This document shows, piece by piece, positions 57,400 to 64,000 of a DNA stretch of 64,000 nt. The first letter of the stretch is position 1. Every line of letters begins with the position of its first letter. Below the pieces are notes generated by a model, which saw nothing but the letters and a program-made list of their open reading frames with translations, did not search any database and was not told the DNA's origin. The translations under genes and the position numbers were made by a program. Source of the stretch: Legionella nagasakiensis (lineage in GTDB: Bacteria; Pseudomonadota; Gammaproteobacteria; Legionellales; Legionellaceae); assembly GCF_900639915.1 (NCBI RefSeq), contig NZ_CAAAID010000003.1, forward strand, positions 230,059-294,058. Direction: 5' to 3'.

Positions 57400-58542
57400 A
57401 TGAGTTATGGAAAACCAACCGCAAGATCTAAACAATTAAAGTTATCTCCCCCCAAAAGGCCACTCTTGACTGTACCGAAAACAAGCCAAGAAAGCTTAAG
57501 TCAGCTTCATATCACTCAACAACAGATTTCGGATATAAAACGCTATCTTAATGCCATCATTGCCTCTCTGCAAGATGATACAAGCTTGATAACTAAGGCT
57601 GCGAATGTTTGGGGGAAAATACCAACTTGGCAAAAAATTGTTATAGGTATCGGCGTATTTGGTGCACTCATTGCTCTTGGAGTTTTCGCACAGTTAATGA
57701 TTCTTACCATCATTGGCAGCCTTGGTGGTATTGGATATTTAGGGGCCAGTTTATTACTAGACGATCATTACAGCGAGCATAAACAAGCAAAGGAAAACTT
57801 GAAAAATGGGGTATATGCCTTAGTGGATCTCTTCGATACAATCATCCAAGCATTAAATAAAATTCGCATGCAACTGACGCAAGAAATTGAGCACTTTCAA
57901 GAAGAAAACACACAATTCAAAATAAGCATCCAAACCTTGAATGAAGAAATCACAGTTCTTGGCCAAGAAGTTAGGAAATTATCCACCACCCAACAAGCTC
58001 TTCATATAACTGAACATAAACTATCTCGACTCCATGAAGAATATCAACAAACGAAAGAAGCATTACAAGAAAAAATTAATGAATTAGCACAGTTACAAAC
58101 TGCATCTTTACTGGAAATTGAAAAACTGCGAAAAATCAATCTTACCCTGCAAAGTACCATACAAGTTTTATCCAATACAGTCATTGAAGATGAAGCACAA
58201 CGTCGTGAATTTTTAAATCGCCTGGAAACTTTTCTTGCCGATAGCACCGCTAGCTTTCATTTGGTTGCAGACAGAATTTGTGAAGCAGAACGTGAACTTG
58301 CGCGAGTCAAGGAAGAGCTTAAGCTCAGTAATCAGCGTTATGCTGAGTTGCTTGACAAGCATGCCGCTCAACTCAGTCGGCTTGAACGCCTGGGAAAAAT
58401 AATACCACTTGCTTTTCATGAACCAGCAACTACATCACCACAAATTAAACTCAGCATATACAATCATAAAGCAAGTGGCATGATCTCGAAAACTCCTTTT
58501 AACGATTCCTATCATGAACAATTAAGATATTTACCTTATTAA
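57400..58542 (+). CDS. transmembrane coiled-coil protein, candidate effector
   Basis: 380 residues. Residues 1-78 are soluble and basic-polar, 79-120 form a double hydrophobic hairpin (KIVIGIGVFGALIALGVF and ILTIIGSLGGIGYLGA), and about 150-330 are a long coiled coil with heptads (QEIEHFQEENTQFKISIQ, HKLSRLHEEYQQTKEALQ). The C-terminal 40 residues are polar. No enzymatic domain is visible. AAGGA lies 7 nt before the ATG. A hydrophobic hairpin plus coiled coil resembles Dot/Icm or inclusion-membrane-type effectors, an inference only. No PmrA box is seen. Confidence 0.65.
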   Translation: MSYGKPTARSKQLKLSPPKRPLLTVPKTSQESLSQLHITQQQISDIKRYLNAIIASLQDDTSLITKAANVWGKIPTWQKIVIGIGVFGALIALGVFAQLMILTIIGSLGGIGYLGASLLLDDHYSEHKQAKENLKNGVYALVDLFDTIIQALNKIRMQLTQEIEHFQEENTQFKISIQTLNEEITVLGQEVRKLSTTQQALHITEHKLSRLHEEYQQTKEALQEKINELAQLQTASLLEIEKLRKINLTLQSTIQVLSNTVIEDEAQRREFLNRLETFLADSTASFHLVADRICEAERELARVKEELKLSNQRYAELLDKHAAQLSRLERLGKIIPLAFHEPATTSPQIKLSIYNHKASGMISKTPFNDSYHEQLRYLPY

Positions 58543-58551
58543 AAGGAATCT

Positions 58552-58661
58552 ATGTTTGATGCCGTAATTTTTGACAGGCAAAGTTGCTCATGGCTTCAAA
58601 GAACTGCTCCTTAAAATTGTGGTTCAAGAGTATACGCCTCTTCACTATAATTCTGTGACTA
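58552..58661 (+). pseudogene. possible remnant of a HAD-family hydrolase gene
   Basis: After AAGGAATCT an ATG opens MFDAVIFD, which is the usual start of a HAD hydrolase, but the next codons give RQSCSWLQRTAP and a stop at 58614. Another frame from 58577 reads GKVAHGFKELLLKIVVQEY for about 28 codons. This could be a small degraded gene with a frameshift and deletion, or chance. It lies 10 bp after the coiled-coil gene. Confidence 0.25.
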
Positions 58662-58877
58662 TTAGTGCCAATCTTCAGGCTCCAAAGGAACTAAAATCCA
58701 CAAAATAATATAAGCCAAGAAAGCAGAACCACCAATAAAGAAAAACAAGATAAAAATTAATCGCATCCACGTGGGATCAATGCCAAAATGTTGTGCCAAG
58801 CCACCACATACGCCAGCCAGCATGCGTTCCCGCCGCGAACGATAGAGCTTCTTATAAGGCTTTGACATTTGTTTCAT
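58662..58877 (-). CDS. PspC-domain membrane protein
   Basis: 71 residues. The PspC signature is complete: YRSRRERMLAGVCGGLAQHFG then DPTWMRLIFILFFFIGG, with one or two hydrophobic segments and ending in WILVPLEPEDWH. PspC domains occur in phage-shock and envelope stress systems. No pspA is nearby. The ATG at 58868 (MSKPYKK) is an alternative start. Confidence 0.88.
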   Translation of the reverse strand: MKQMSKPYKKLYRSRRERMLAGVCGGLAQHFGIDPTWMRLIFILFFFIGGSAFLAYIILWILVPLEPEDWH

Positions 58878-58993
58878 ACAATAGCTTCTGCCACCATAAA
58901 GCGAAATCTAATACAATTTTATGACATTCATAGTCTCGGAGCAAAGCAAAACCTCTCCATTTAACGAATGCTCGTAAATCAAAACTCAAATAT

Positions 58994-59015
58994 TCCTCCT
59001 TTTTTAAAGGGAGGT
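58994..59015. repeat. short AT-rich hairpin repeat, copy 2
   Basis: Plus strand CCTCCTTTTTTAAAGGGAGG is the reverse complement of the unit at 9647-9667. It lies between the PspC gene and the four-helix gene, followed by TTAGGAGGGATTTTT. Possibly a terminator for the leftward four-helix gene. Confidence 0.5.
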
Positions 59016-59052
59016 TAGGAGGGATTTTTAATCAAGAAAGCACTGATCAGCA

Positions 59053-59439
59053 TTACCAATAATACGCACTAAAGAGTAGAAACACTCCTATAACTAAAAA
59101 AACCACTCCCACAACAGTGATTCTTGCAGGGTGCTCTAAAAACGCATGTCCCATTTTAGTCGCAACTTCCGGAAAAAAGAGTCTGATCAAGCCACTCAGC
59201 AGGACGAGCCATGCCAGCAAAGTCACCACAACAGGCCAGCCCACGACCCATACATTATGACTAACCACTAACAACAGTCCTAGTATTAAAGTAATAACCG
59301 CCAAAATAAACAGCAATGCACGATGAGCCATAATTTCACTCATCACAGGCCTTATAATTTCCTGTTTGAAAATCAATAGCAGACTCATAATCACTAGATA
59401 CCAACCGATGACCGTTGCTAAAAATATTGTAGTCATCAT
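59053..59439 (-). CDS. small four-helix membrane protein, unknown
   Basis: 128 residues with four hydrophobic segments: residues 4-24, 42-62, 65-88 and 105-126. Short loops hold FFPEVATKMGHAFLEHPARI. The second start codon of MMTT and the first are both possible. No motif is recognised; similar small membrane proteins are annotated only as hypothetical. It lies upstream of the PspC gene on the same strand, separated by the hairpin repeat. Confidence 0.6.
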   Translation of the reverse strand: MMTTIFLATVIGWYLVIMSLLLIFKQEIIRPVMSEIMAHRALLFILAVITLILGLLLVVSHNVWVVGWPVVVTLLAWLVLLSGLIRLFFPEVATKMGHAFLEHPARITVVGVVFLVIGVFLLFSAYYW

Positions 59440-59534
59440 AACATCCTCACATATTATTCCCTTCTATAAAGTATAGTTTATTGTGAAAATATTATACAAA
59501 TTGGTTGGATCATCGCTTTATAGAAAAGTGTTAG

Positions 59535-59569
59535 AAAAAAGGCTTATCCACAGAATTTGTAGATAAGCC
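59535..59569 (-). terminator. terminator after mitochondrial-signal gene A
   Basis: GGCTTATC (59541-59548) and GATAAGCC (59562-59569) pair, extended by ACA/TGT around a short loop, and the AAAAAA at 59535-59540 gives a U tract for leftward transcription. The counterpart after gene B is degraded. Confidence 0.7.
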
Positions 59570-59630
59570 CATTAATGTGCTCATTAAACCCTGTGGCACA
59601 GTAATATGGATAAATTCAGAAATTAATCAA

Positions 59631-61151
59631 TCACATCGTTGGCCTCACTCCAGGCTCTTCTGCCTTATCCTTAATATGGGCCTCTTCCAGAACACGTTCT
59701 GTTGGTGCTAAAATCATTTTTTTAAAGTCTTCCCAGGCAATTGGTTTTCCCGCTCTATCTGTTGCCACAGGCTTAGTAACGCCCAGATGTTCTCCATTAG
59801 GTACACCCTTCTCATAAGCATTTCTTATAACCCGCCAAACCTGTGATTCGGAAGGAATGAATTTCTCGAAACCATGTTTTACTCGACTCTCAATAGCATC
59901 AAAAAATTCAGGTTCAATCCTCACACCCATTTTCATCGCTTTTTTAAGAATTTCATTTTCCCAAACCGTTGTTAAAAGAACGGCATTTGGTTCACGAAGA
60001 TCAAAATGACCAAGCTCTGCTTGAATTCTGAAATAATTTAATGCCATATTACCATTTGGCACCACCGTACCTCGCAAATCCACGGCCTTTGTTGTTGATG
60101 CACCTGCTGCTGAAAAAAATGTTTTAATAGCATCCGGGTTAGGCGCCGTATCGACAAACCTCAATCTACTCGGCTCTCCTGTCACCAATTCACGATCTAA
60201 CTTGAATCCCATGGCTGAGTAGATTTGTGATATCTCTACACGCATTTCAATCTTTTTACCACTAAATAAGTTTTTACCAGTAACAAGCACAGTTCCATCA
60301 GGCAAAGGGTCGCTTATTTTAGAGTCTTCAAGACGAACCGCCGCATGTAATACACCTTTAAGATCAGGTAAAAGTCTATCACCCGGAGGAATCAGGTGAA
60401 CAATGGGTCCTAAATTACCAAAATCACGGCATGCCCAGTAAGCATTCAATCCGCTTCCTACTATAATGCGCGGAATGTTTGATTCTTTTTTGGATACTGA
60501 ATAAGCATCGCCAAAATGTTGTACTGGAATTCCTTCCAGCCCAATAGGTACACGACCTGTATGCACGATCTCATAATTCCCATCACCAACACTTTCAGTT
60601 CTACCATTGCAGTGAATGATCACGCCACTTGGAGTTCCTTCAATGCGGGCAATAGAGTCTTCAATCAAATGAATTCCTCGTTCACGTATTTGCCGTCTTT
60701 GTTCTTTCTCAATTGCGGCCATCATGCCAAACGTCAGCAATTCATAATCATCAAATTTAGGAAACAGTTTTGCTGCAATATCTCGGCTTACCTGCGGAAG
60801 ATAACGCATAGGTTGCCCCCATGGTTGTCCCTCCCAATCGTCGTGTATACTTAACAACCAAGATGGAGCGCTGACAAGCGTTGTCATTTCACAAAGCTCT
60901 GGACTCTTTTGGACTTGCGCTAATACACTCGCTTGTGAAGCCAAGCCACCAATAATCACTCTGTGACTTACATAGCTTACTTCAGGAATATCCATAAGAA
61001 CAATAGATCTGTGACTACGACCAACGATGACTGGCCCAGAAAATTGCATCGAAGAATATCTTCGAACTTTTGCAAGTCCCAAAGCATTTTGTACTTTCGA
61101 ACCAGAAAATTGTGTTACCTGAGATGTTCGACTTGCCCCAATCCGTAACAT
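59631..61151 (-). CDS. presequence-bearing oxidoreductase-like protein A, candidate effector
   Basis: About 506 residues. The N-terminus (1-34) has six Arg/Lys and no acidic residue and ends in RRYSS (30-34), a match to the mitochondrial R-3 cleavage pattern R-x-Y|S. Two possible nucleotide-binding strands follow: HRVIIGGLASQASVLAQ near 60 and PRIIVGSGLNAYWACRDFG near 235 (GxGxxA). VDLRGTVVPNGNMALNYFRI near 370 also looks enzyme-like. The C-terminus EEAHIKDKAEEPGVRPTM is a polar, Glu-rich tail as in Dot/Icm substrates. The ATG at 61151 has AGG upstream and aligns with the paralogue start. Oxidoreductase function and targeting are inferred. Confidence 0.7.
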   Translation of the reverse strand: MLRIGASRTSQVTQFSGSKVQNALGLAKVRRYSSMQFSGPVIVGRSHRSIVLMDIPEVSYVSHRVIIGGLASQASVLAQVQKSPELCEMTTLVSAPSWLLSIHDDWEGQPWGQPMRYLPQVSRDIAAKLFPKFDDYELLTFGMMAAIEKEQRRQIRERGIHLIEDSIARIEGTPSGVIIHCNGRTESVGDGNYEIVHTGRVPIGLEGIPVQHFGDAYSVSKKESNIPRIIVGSGLNAYWACRDFGNLGPIVHLIPPGDRLLPDLKGVLHAAVRLEDSKISDPLPDGTVLVTGKNLFSGKKIEMRVEISQIYSAMGFKLDRELVTGEPSRLRFVDTAPNPDAIKTFFSAAGASTTKAVDLRGTVVPNGNMALNYFRIQAELGHFDLREPNAVLLTTVWENEILKKAMKMGVRIEPEFFDAIESRVKHGFEKFIPSESQVWRVIRNAYEKGVPNGEHLGVTKPVATDRAGKPIAWEDFKKMILAPTERVLEEAHIKDKAEEPGVRPTM

Positions 61152-61199
61152 GAAGTTACCTCGCTCAATAATTAATTTAAACATAAATTTTACACTATA

Positions 61200-61219
61200 A
61201 TTATTAATTAATTATTAAG
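61200..61219 (-). promoter_or_regulatory. PmrA-like tandem box, gene A
   Basis: Minus strand CTTAATAAT-TA-ATTAATAAT: two 9-bp half-sites, 11-bp period, matching cTTAATatT-N2-cTTAATatT at every strongly conserved position. It ends 48 bp before the ATG. TATAGT and TAAAAT follow as possible -10 sequences. Confidence 0.7.
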
Positions 61220-61389
61220 AGAAATAATTAGGCATTCATGCGCCTCTGTGCAGGACAAAACATCATGAAGATGCTCATTTTATATCAAAAGAATAAACTT
61301 TTGATTTATTTACAGAATGGTTTGATTTTGAAGTCTATCCACAAGTTTTGACCTTTTAATGACCTTCAATAATAGATTGCAAGAACCAC

Positions 61390-61418
61390 TTGACTATTTT
61401 TACTCCACTCACTAGTAT
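61390..61418 (+). promoter_or_regulatory. sigma-70 promoter of the small presequence protein gene
   Basis: TTGACT at 61390-61395, a 17-bp spacer and TAGTAT at 61413-61418. Transcription would start near 61425, 26 bp before the ATG at 61451. No tandem PmrA box with the right 11-bp period is present on this side. Confidence 0.6.
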
Positions 61419-61450
61419 GGGTAAATCGTCTTTAATTTTATGGATAAATT

Positions 61451-61975
61451 ATGTTAGCACGAACCGCCATCCGTTCTTTGCTTGCAGAAGCAAGACCAAC
61501 AGCCATCAGAAGTACAGTGCCGGCGGCACGAGCTCTATCTAGTTTACGTTTTTTTTCCGAAACACCTAATTTTCACCCCCATAGCGAAGAATATCTTGCG
61601 GCGCAACGGGCAGCAATGTCCCGTGCAGAGATATCAACGGAAATCACCCGCTTGCCAGAAGGCACACGTCTTATAGGACCTAACGTGCAAGTTCAGGAGC
61701 CTCATCTCATGGGTAGTGTTCCCGTATACACACGTGAATCGTTACCCAAACTAAGCGAAAGAGAAAAACAAACTCTTTTAGACATGAAAGAGAAATATTT
61801 TGGAAGACTCGTGGAATATGAAGTACCAAAGGAAATCGATTGTGTGACTGGTAAAACCGACCATGGTGAACCGGTCTTTTACGTTCATCATCGAGCTCTG
61901 GCTATGAAGCGTTCTCGTGAGCCCCTCGACGAGTTAATTACTGAACCAACTACATCGTCCACACCTAAACCTTAA
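61451..61975 (+). CDS. small protein with mitochondrial-type presequence, candidate effector
   Basis: 174 residues. Residues 1-35 hold seven Arg and one Glu (MLARTAIRSLLAEARPTAIR start) and end in LRFFSETP. RFFSE (33-37) fits the R-3 cleavage pattern, and R-F-F-S-E-T also fits the R-10 pattern. The body is unrelated to known families I can recall: PEGTRLIGPNVQV, SEREKQTLLDMKEKYFG, EIDCVTGKTDHGEPVFYVHH. The C-terminus (ELITEPTTSSTPKP) is polar and Ser/Thr-rich as in Dot/Icm substrates. It sits between paralogues A and B, divergent from A and convergent with B. Confidence 0.65.
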   Translation: MLARTAIRSLLAEARPTAIRSTVPAARALSSLRFFSETPNFHPHSEEYLAAQRAAMSRAEISTEITRLPEGTRLIGPNVQVQEPHLMGSVPVYTRESLPKLSEREKQTLLDMKEKYFGRLVEYEVPKEIDCVTGKTDHGEPVFYVHHRALAMKRSREPLDELITEPTTSSTPKP

Positions 61976-62160
61976 CAAAAGCATCATCGTCTTATTCGAA
62001 CAGTCTTGTTCGAACATCAATAATTGGCAGGTTGAACCCAACATCAACCCGCCAACCTTCTCCTTTTTGTTATCCGATTCTACTTTTGCTAAAAATCATA
62101 CTTGTGAACATATTATACAGATCAGTTGGCTTATCCCCTTTATGGGAAATAGTACAGGAG

Positions 62161-62192
62161 AAAGGCTTACCCGCAAAATTCGTAGATAAGCC
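62161..62192 (-). terminator. degraded terminator after gene B
   Basis: GGCTTACC (62164-62171) and GATAAGCC (62185-62192) still pair with one G-U, but the A run is reduced to AAA, so the U tract found after gene A is lost. It may be weak or inactive. Confidence 0.4.
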
Positions 62193-62237
62193 TATGATGT
62201 GCTCTTTAACCTATGACGCAGCATCATAAATTAATGG

Positions 62238-63764
62238 TCACATCGTTGGCCTCACTCCAGGCTCTTCTGCCTTATCCTTAATATGGGCTTCTTCCAGAAC
62301 ACGTTCTGTTGGTGCTAAAATCATTTTTTCAAAGTCTTCCCAGGCGATTGGTTTTCCCGCTCTATCTGTTGCCACAGGCTTAGTAACGCCCAGATGTTCT
62401 CCATTAGGTACACCCTTCTCATAAGCATTTCTTATAATCCGCCAAACCTGTGATTCGGAAGGAATGAATTTCTCGAAACCATGTTTTACTCGACTCTCAA
62501 TAGCATCAAAAAATTCAGGTTCAATCCTCACACCCATTTTCATCGCTTTTTTAAGAATTTCATTTTCCCAAACCGTTGTTAAAAGAACGGCATTTGGTTC
62601 ACGAAGATCAAAATGACCAAGCTCTGCTTGAATTCTGAAATAATTTAATGCCATATTACCATTTGGCACCACCGTACCTCGCAAATCCATTGCCTTTACA
62701 GTTGATTCGCCCGGGGTTGAAAGCGAATGAAATGTTCTAATAGCATCCGGACTAGGCGCTGTATCAACAAATCTCAACCTACTTGCGTCCCCTGTCACCA
62801 ACTCGCGGGCTAACCTAAAACCCATGGCTGAGTAGACTTGCGATTCCTCCACACGCATTTCAATTTTTTTACCACTAAATAAATCTTTACCAATAATGAG
62901 GACAGTTTTATCAGGTAATGGATCTATTTGAGATTCTTCCAGTTGAACGGCTGCATGTAAAACCCCTTTTAGATCAGACAAAACCCTATCACCCGGAGGA
63001 ATCAGGTGAACAATGGGTCCTAAATTACCAAAATCACGACACGCCCAGAACGCATTCAATCCGCTGCCCACGATAATTCGCGGAATGTCTGATTCTTTTT
63101 TGGATACTGAATAAGCATCGCCAAAATGTTGTACTGGGATTCCTTCTGGCCCAATAGGCACGCGCCCCGTATGGACGATCTCATAATTCCCATCAGTACC
63201 AACTCGTTCAGTTATGCCGCTGCGGTGAATAATCACACCTTTTGAAGTTCCCTCAATGCGACCAACAGGATCTTCAATCACATGAAACCCTCTTTCACGT
63301 AATTGCCGTCTTTGTTCTTTCTCAATTGCGGCCATCATTCCAAAGGTCATCAAACGTTGATCAGAAAATTCAGGGAAAAGTATTTTTGCAATATCTTGGC
63401 TTACCTGCGGAAGATAACGTATAGGCTGTCCCCATAGTTGTTTGTGCCAGTCTGGGTGAACCCTTAACAACCAGGATGGAGTACTGACAACGGTTGTCAT
63501 TTCACAAATCCCAGGGTTCTCTTTGGCTTGCGCTAACAAACTCGCATGCGTCGCCATACCACCGATAAGTACTCTATGACTCACACGCCTTGGTTCATGC
63601 CTCTCGCTAGAAACAACTCTTGGGCTAGGTCCGACCATAACAGGCCCTGTAAATGGTGGCACTGAGGCAAATCCTCGACTCACTGAAAGATCTAAGGCGT
63701 GCAGTAATCTCGGACTAGAAAATCTTCTTAGCGGTAGTAATGCTCGGCTTCCAGTTCGCAACAT
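62238..63764 (-). CDS. presequence-bearing oxidoreductase-like protein B, candidate effector
   Basis: 508 residues, paralogue of protein A. The N-terminus MLRTGSRALLPLRRFSS has five Arg in 19 residues and only one acid before residue 40. Two R-3 type sites are present, RRFSS (13-17) and RGFAS (30-34), the latter at the same position as RRYSS in A although the surrounding sequence differs. The putative nucleotide-binding strands (HRVLIGGMATHASLLAQ, RIIVGSGLNAFWACRDFG) are kept. The last ~135 residues differ from A at two positions only. AGGTGA lies 5 nt before the ATG. Confidence 0.7.
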   Translation of the reverse strand: MLRTGSRALLPLRRFSSPRLLHALDLSVSRGFASVPPFTGPVMVGPSPRVVSSERHEPRRVSHRVLIGGMATHASLLAQAKENPGICEMTTVVSTPSWLLRVHPDWHKQLWGQPIRYLPQVSQDIAKILFPEFSDQRLMTFGMMAAIEKEQRRQLRERGFHVIEDPVGRIEGTSKGVIIHRSGITERVGTDGNYEIVHTGRVPIGPEGIPVQHFGDAYSVSKKESDIPRIIVGSGLNAFWACRDFGNLGPIVHLIPPGDRVLSDLKGVLHAAVQLEESQIDPLPDKTVLIIGKDLFSGKKIEMRVEESQVYSAMGFRLARELVTGDASRLRFVDTAPSPDAIRTFHSLSTPGESTVKAMDLRGTVVPNGNMALNYFRIQAELGHFDLREPNAVLLTTVWENEILKKAMKMGVRIEPEFFDAIESRVKHGFEKFIPSESQVWRIIRNAYEKGVPNGEHLGVTKPVATDRAGKPIAWEDFEKMILAPTERVLEEAHIKDKAEEPGVRPTM

Positions 63765-63812
63765 GATGTCACCTCGCTCAATGATTAGTTTATATATAAA
63801 TTTTACACTATA

Positions 63813-63832
63813 ATTATTAATTAATTATTAAG
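63813..63832 (-). promoter_or_regulatory. PmrA-like tandem box, gene B
   Basis: Same 20-bp sequence as at gene A (CTTAATAAT-TA-ATTAATAAT on the minus strand), again ending 48 bp before the ATG. It is conserved within otherwise somewhat diverged flanking DNA. Confidence 0.7.
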
Positions 63833-63931
63833 AAAAATAATTGGACATACATGAATCTCTTGGACAAACATGCTAATCTGAATCAGAAAAGCAATATCCC
63901 ACGGACATTGATAATCCATAGGAGAGGGACG

Positions 63932-64000
63932 ATGAAAAAAAACGATGAAATCACCCTAATTATTTTAAGACCCCGTGCACTGTTTTATGCCTGGGTAACT
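63932..64000 (+). CDS. start of an unidentified gene (cut by window end)
   Basis: ATG after GGAGAGGGACG gives MKKNDEITLIILRPRALFYA and continues in frame to the end of the window. Only 23 residues are visible, so no family can be named. The ribosome-binding site is strong. It is divergent from gene B. Confidence 0.5.
   Translation, partial: MKKNDEITLIILRPRALFYAWVT

Larger units (their letters stand above)
59480..61230. repeat. duplicated segment, copy A
   Basis: This region is repeated at about 62103-63840 in the same orientation. The homology starts in the DNA downstream of the genes (GTGAAAATATTATACA against GTGAACATATTATACA) and ends beyond the upstream boxes (AAATTTTACACTATAATTAT is identical in both copies). 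It is nearly identical over 59638-60080 and clearly diverged over the first two-thirds of the coding region. Confidence 0.85.
62103..63840. repeat. duplicated segment, copy B
   Basis: Second copy of the segment at 59480-61230, in the same orientation. It includes the coding region of paralogue B, a degraded downstream hairpin and the upstream PmrA-like box. The two copies are separated by the small presequence gene. Confidence 0.85.

Noticed and set aside
61352-61374. A possible PmrA box before the small presequence gene (TTTTAATGACCTTCAATAAT)
   Set aside because: The two TTAAT/TCAAT cores are 10 bp apart instead of 11 and one core base is wrong, so it does not meet the pattern that the other three boxes fit.
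1-64000. CRISPR arrays, tRNA and rRNA genes, insertion sequences
   Set aside because: No regularly spaced repeats, no tRNA-like cloverleaf with a CCA end, no rRNA signature and no transposase reading frame were recognised; a tRNAscan or Rfam search would be needed for certainty.

Overview
The window looks like a chromosomal segment of a Legionella-type gammaproteobacterium. The evidence is a legiolysin-type 4-hydroxyphenylpyruvate dioxygenase, an ankyrin-repeat gene and two paralogous genes preceded by tandem TTAAT boxes that match the PmrA element known from Dot/Icm effector genes, a wild-type-looking Thr at the GyrA quinolone position, an AT-rich base composition, and short palindromic repeats between housekeeping genes. 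The species cannot be named from the sequence alone.

Layout. 1-6.9 kb: end of nhaA, then mutH, a large MscK-like channel, aspS, a DUF502 protein and an FmdB zinc-ribbon protein, all leftward. 7.0-9.5 kb: bioF-bioH-bioD. 9.7-12.5 kb: accessory island with an ankyrin protein and a divergent multi-pass membrane protein, both candidate effectors. 12.5-14.5 kb: nucleoside salvage (cdd, purine nucleoside phosphorylase, deoC). 14.6-20.2 kb: a small exported protein, nitronate monooxygenase, TehB-like methyltransferase, ubiA-ubiC, two pseudopilins and a family 4 uracil-DNA glycosylase. 20.2-31.3 kb: a leftward housekeeping block (pyrF, lapB, lapA, rpsA, cmk, aroA, serC, gyrA, uridine phosphorylase). 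31.4-36.1 kb: gltA, glpK and glpD. 36.1-39.4 kb: thioredoxin, adk, a transglycosylase-like lipoprotein, a DnaQ-fold exonuclease and rimI. 39.5-45.8 kb: pyruvate dehydrogenase (aceE-aceF-lpd) with a Cys-rich lipoprotein. 45.8-50.6 kb: ampE, a cation/proton antiporter and a cyanide-insensitive-type bd oxidase. 50.6-54.1 kb: persulfide dioxygenase, an orphan UgpB-like binding protein, a glycerophosphodiesterase and a SIMPL-like protein. 54.2-57.1 kb: leucine dehydrogenase, an O-methyltransferase and legiolysin.

57.4-64 kb is the second accessory island. It has a transmembrane coiled-coil protein, two small membrane proteins, and a three-gene cluster at 59.6-63.8 kb. The two flanking genes are paralogues of about 506 residues. 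All three products begin with an Arg-rich, acid-poor stretch ending in a motif that looks like a mitochondrial presequence cleavage site (RRYSS, RGFAS, RFFSE). The two paralogues carry identical PmrA-like boxes 48 bp upstream of their start codons and share an almost identical 3' third. My main hypothesis is that this is a set of Dot/Icm effectors addressed to host mitochondria, with the paralogues resembling dinucleotide-binding oxidoreductases.

Metabolically the window fits an amino-acid- and glycerol-using intracellular bacterium: citrate synthase and pyruvate dehydrogenase, GlpK/GlpD with a glycerophosphodiesterase, leucine dehydrogenase, tyrosine degradation to homogentisate, and a bd-type oxidase. 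No tRNA, rRNA, CRISPR array or insertion sequence was recognised.
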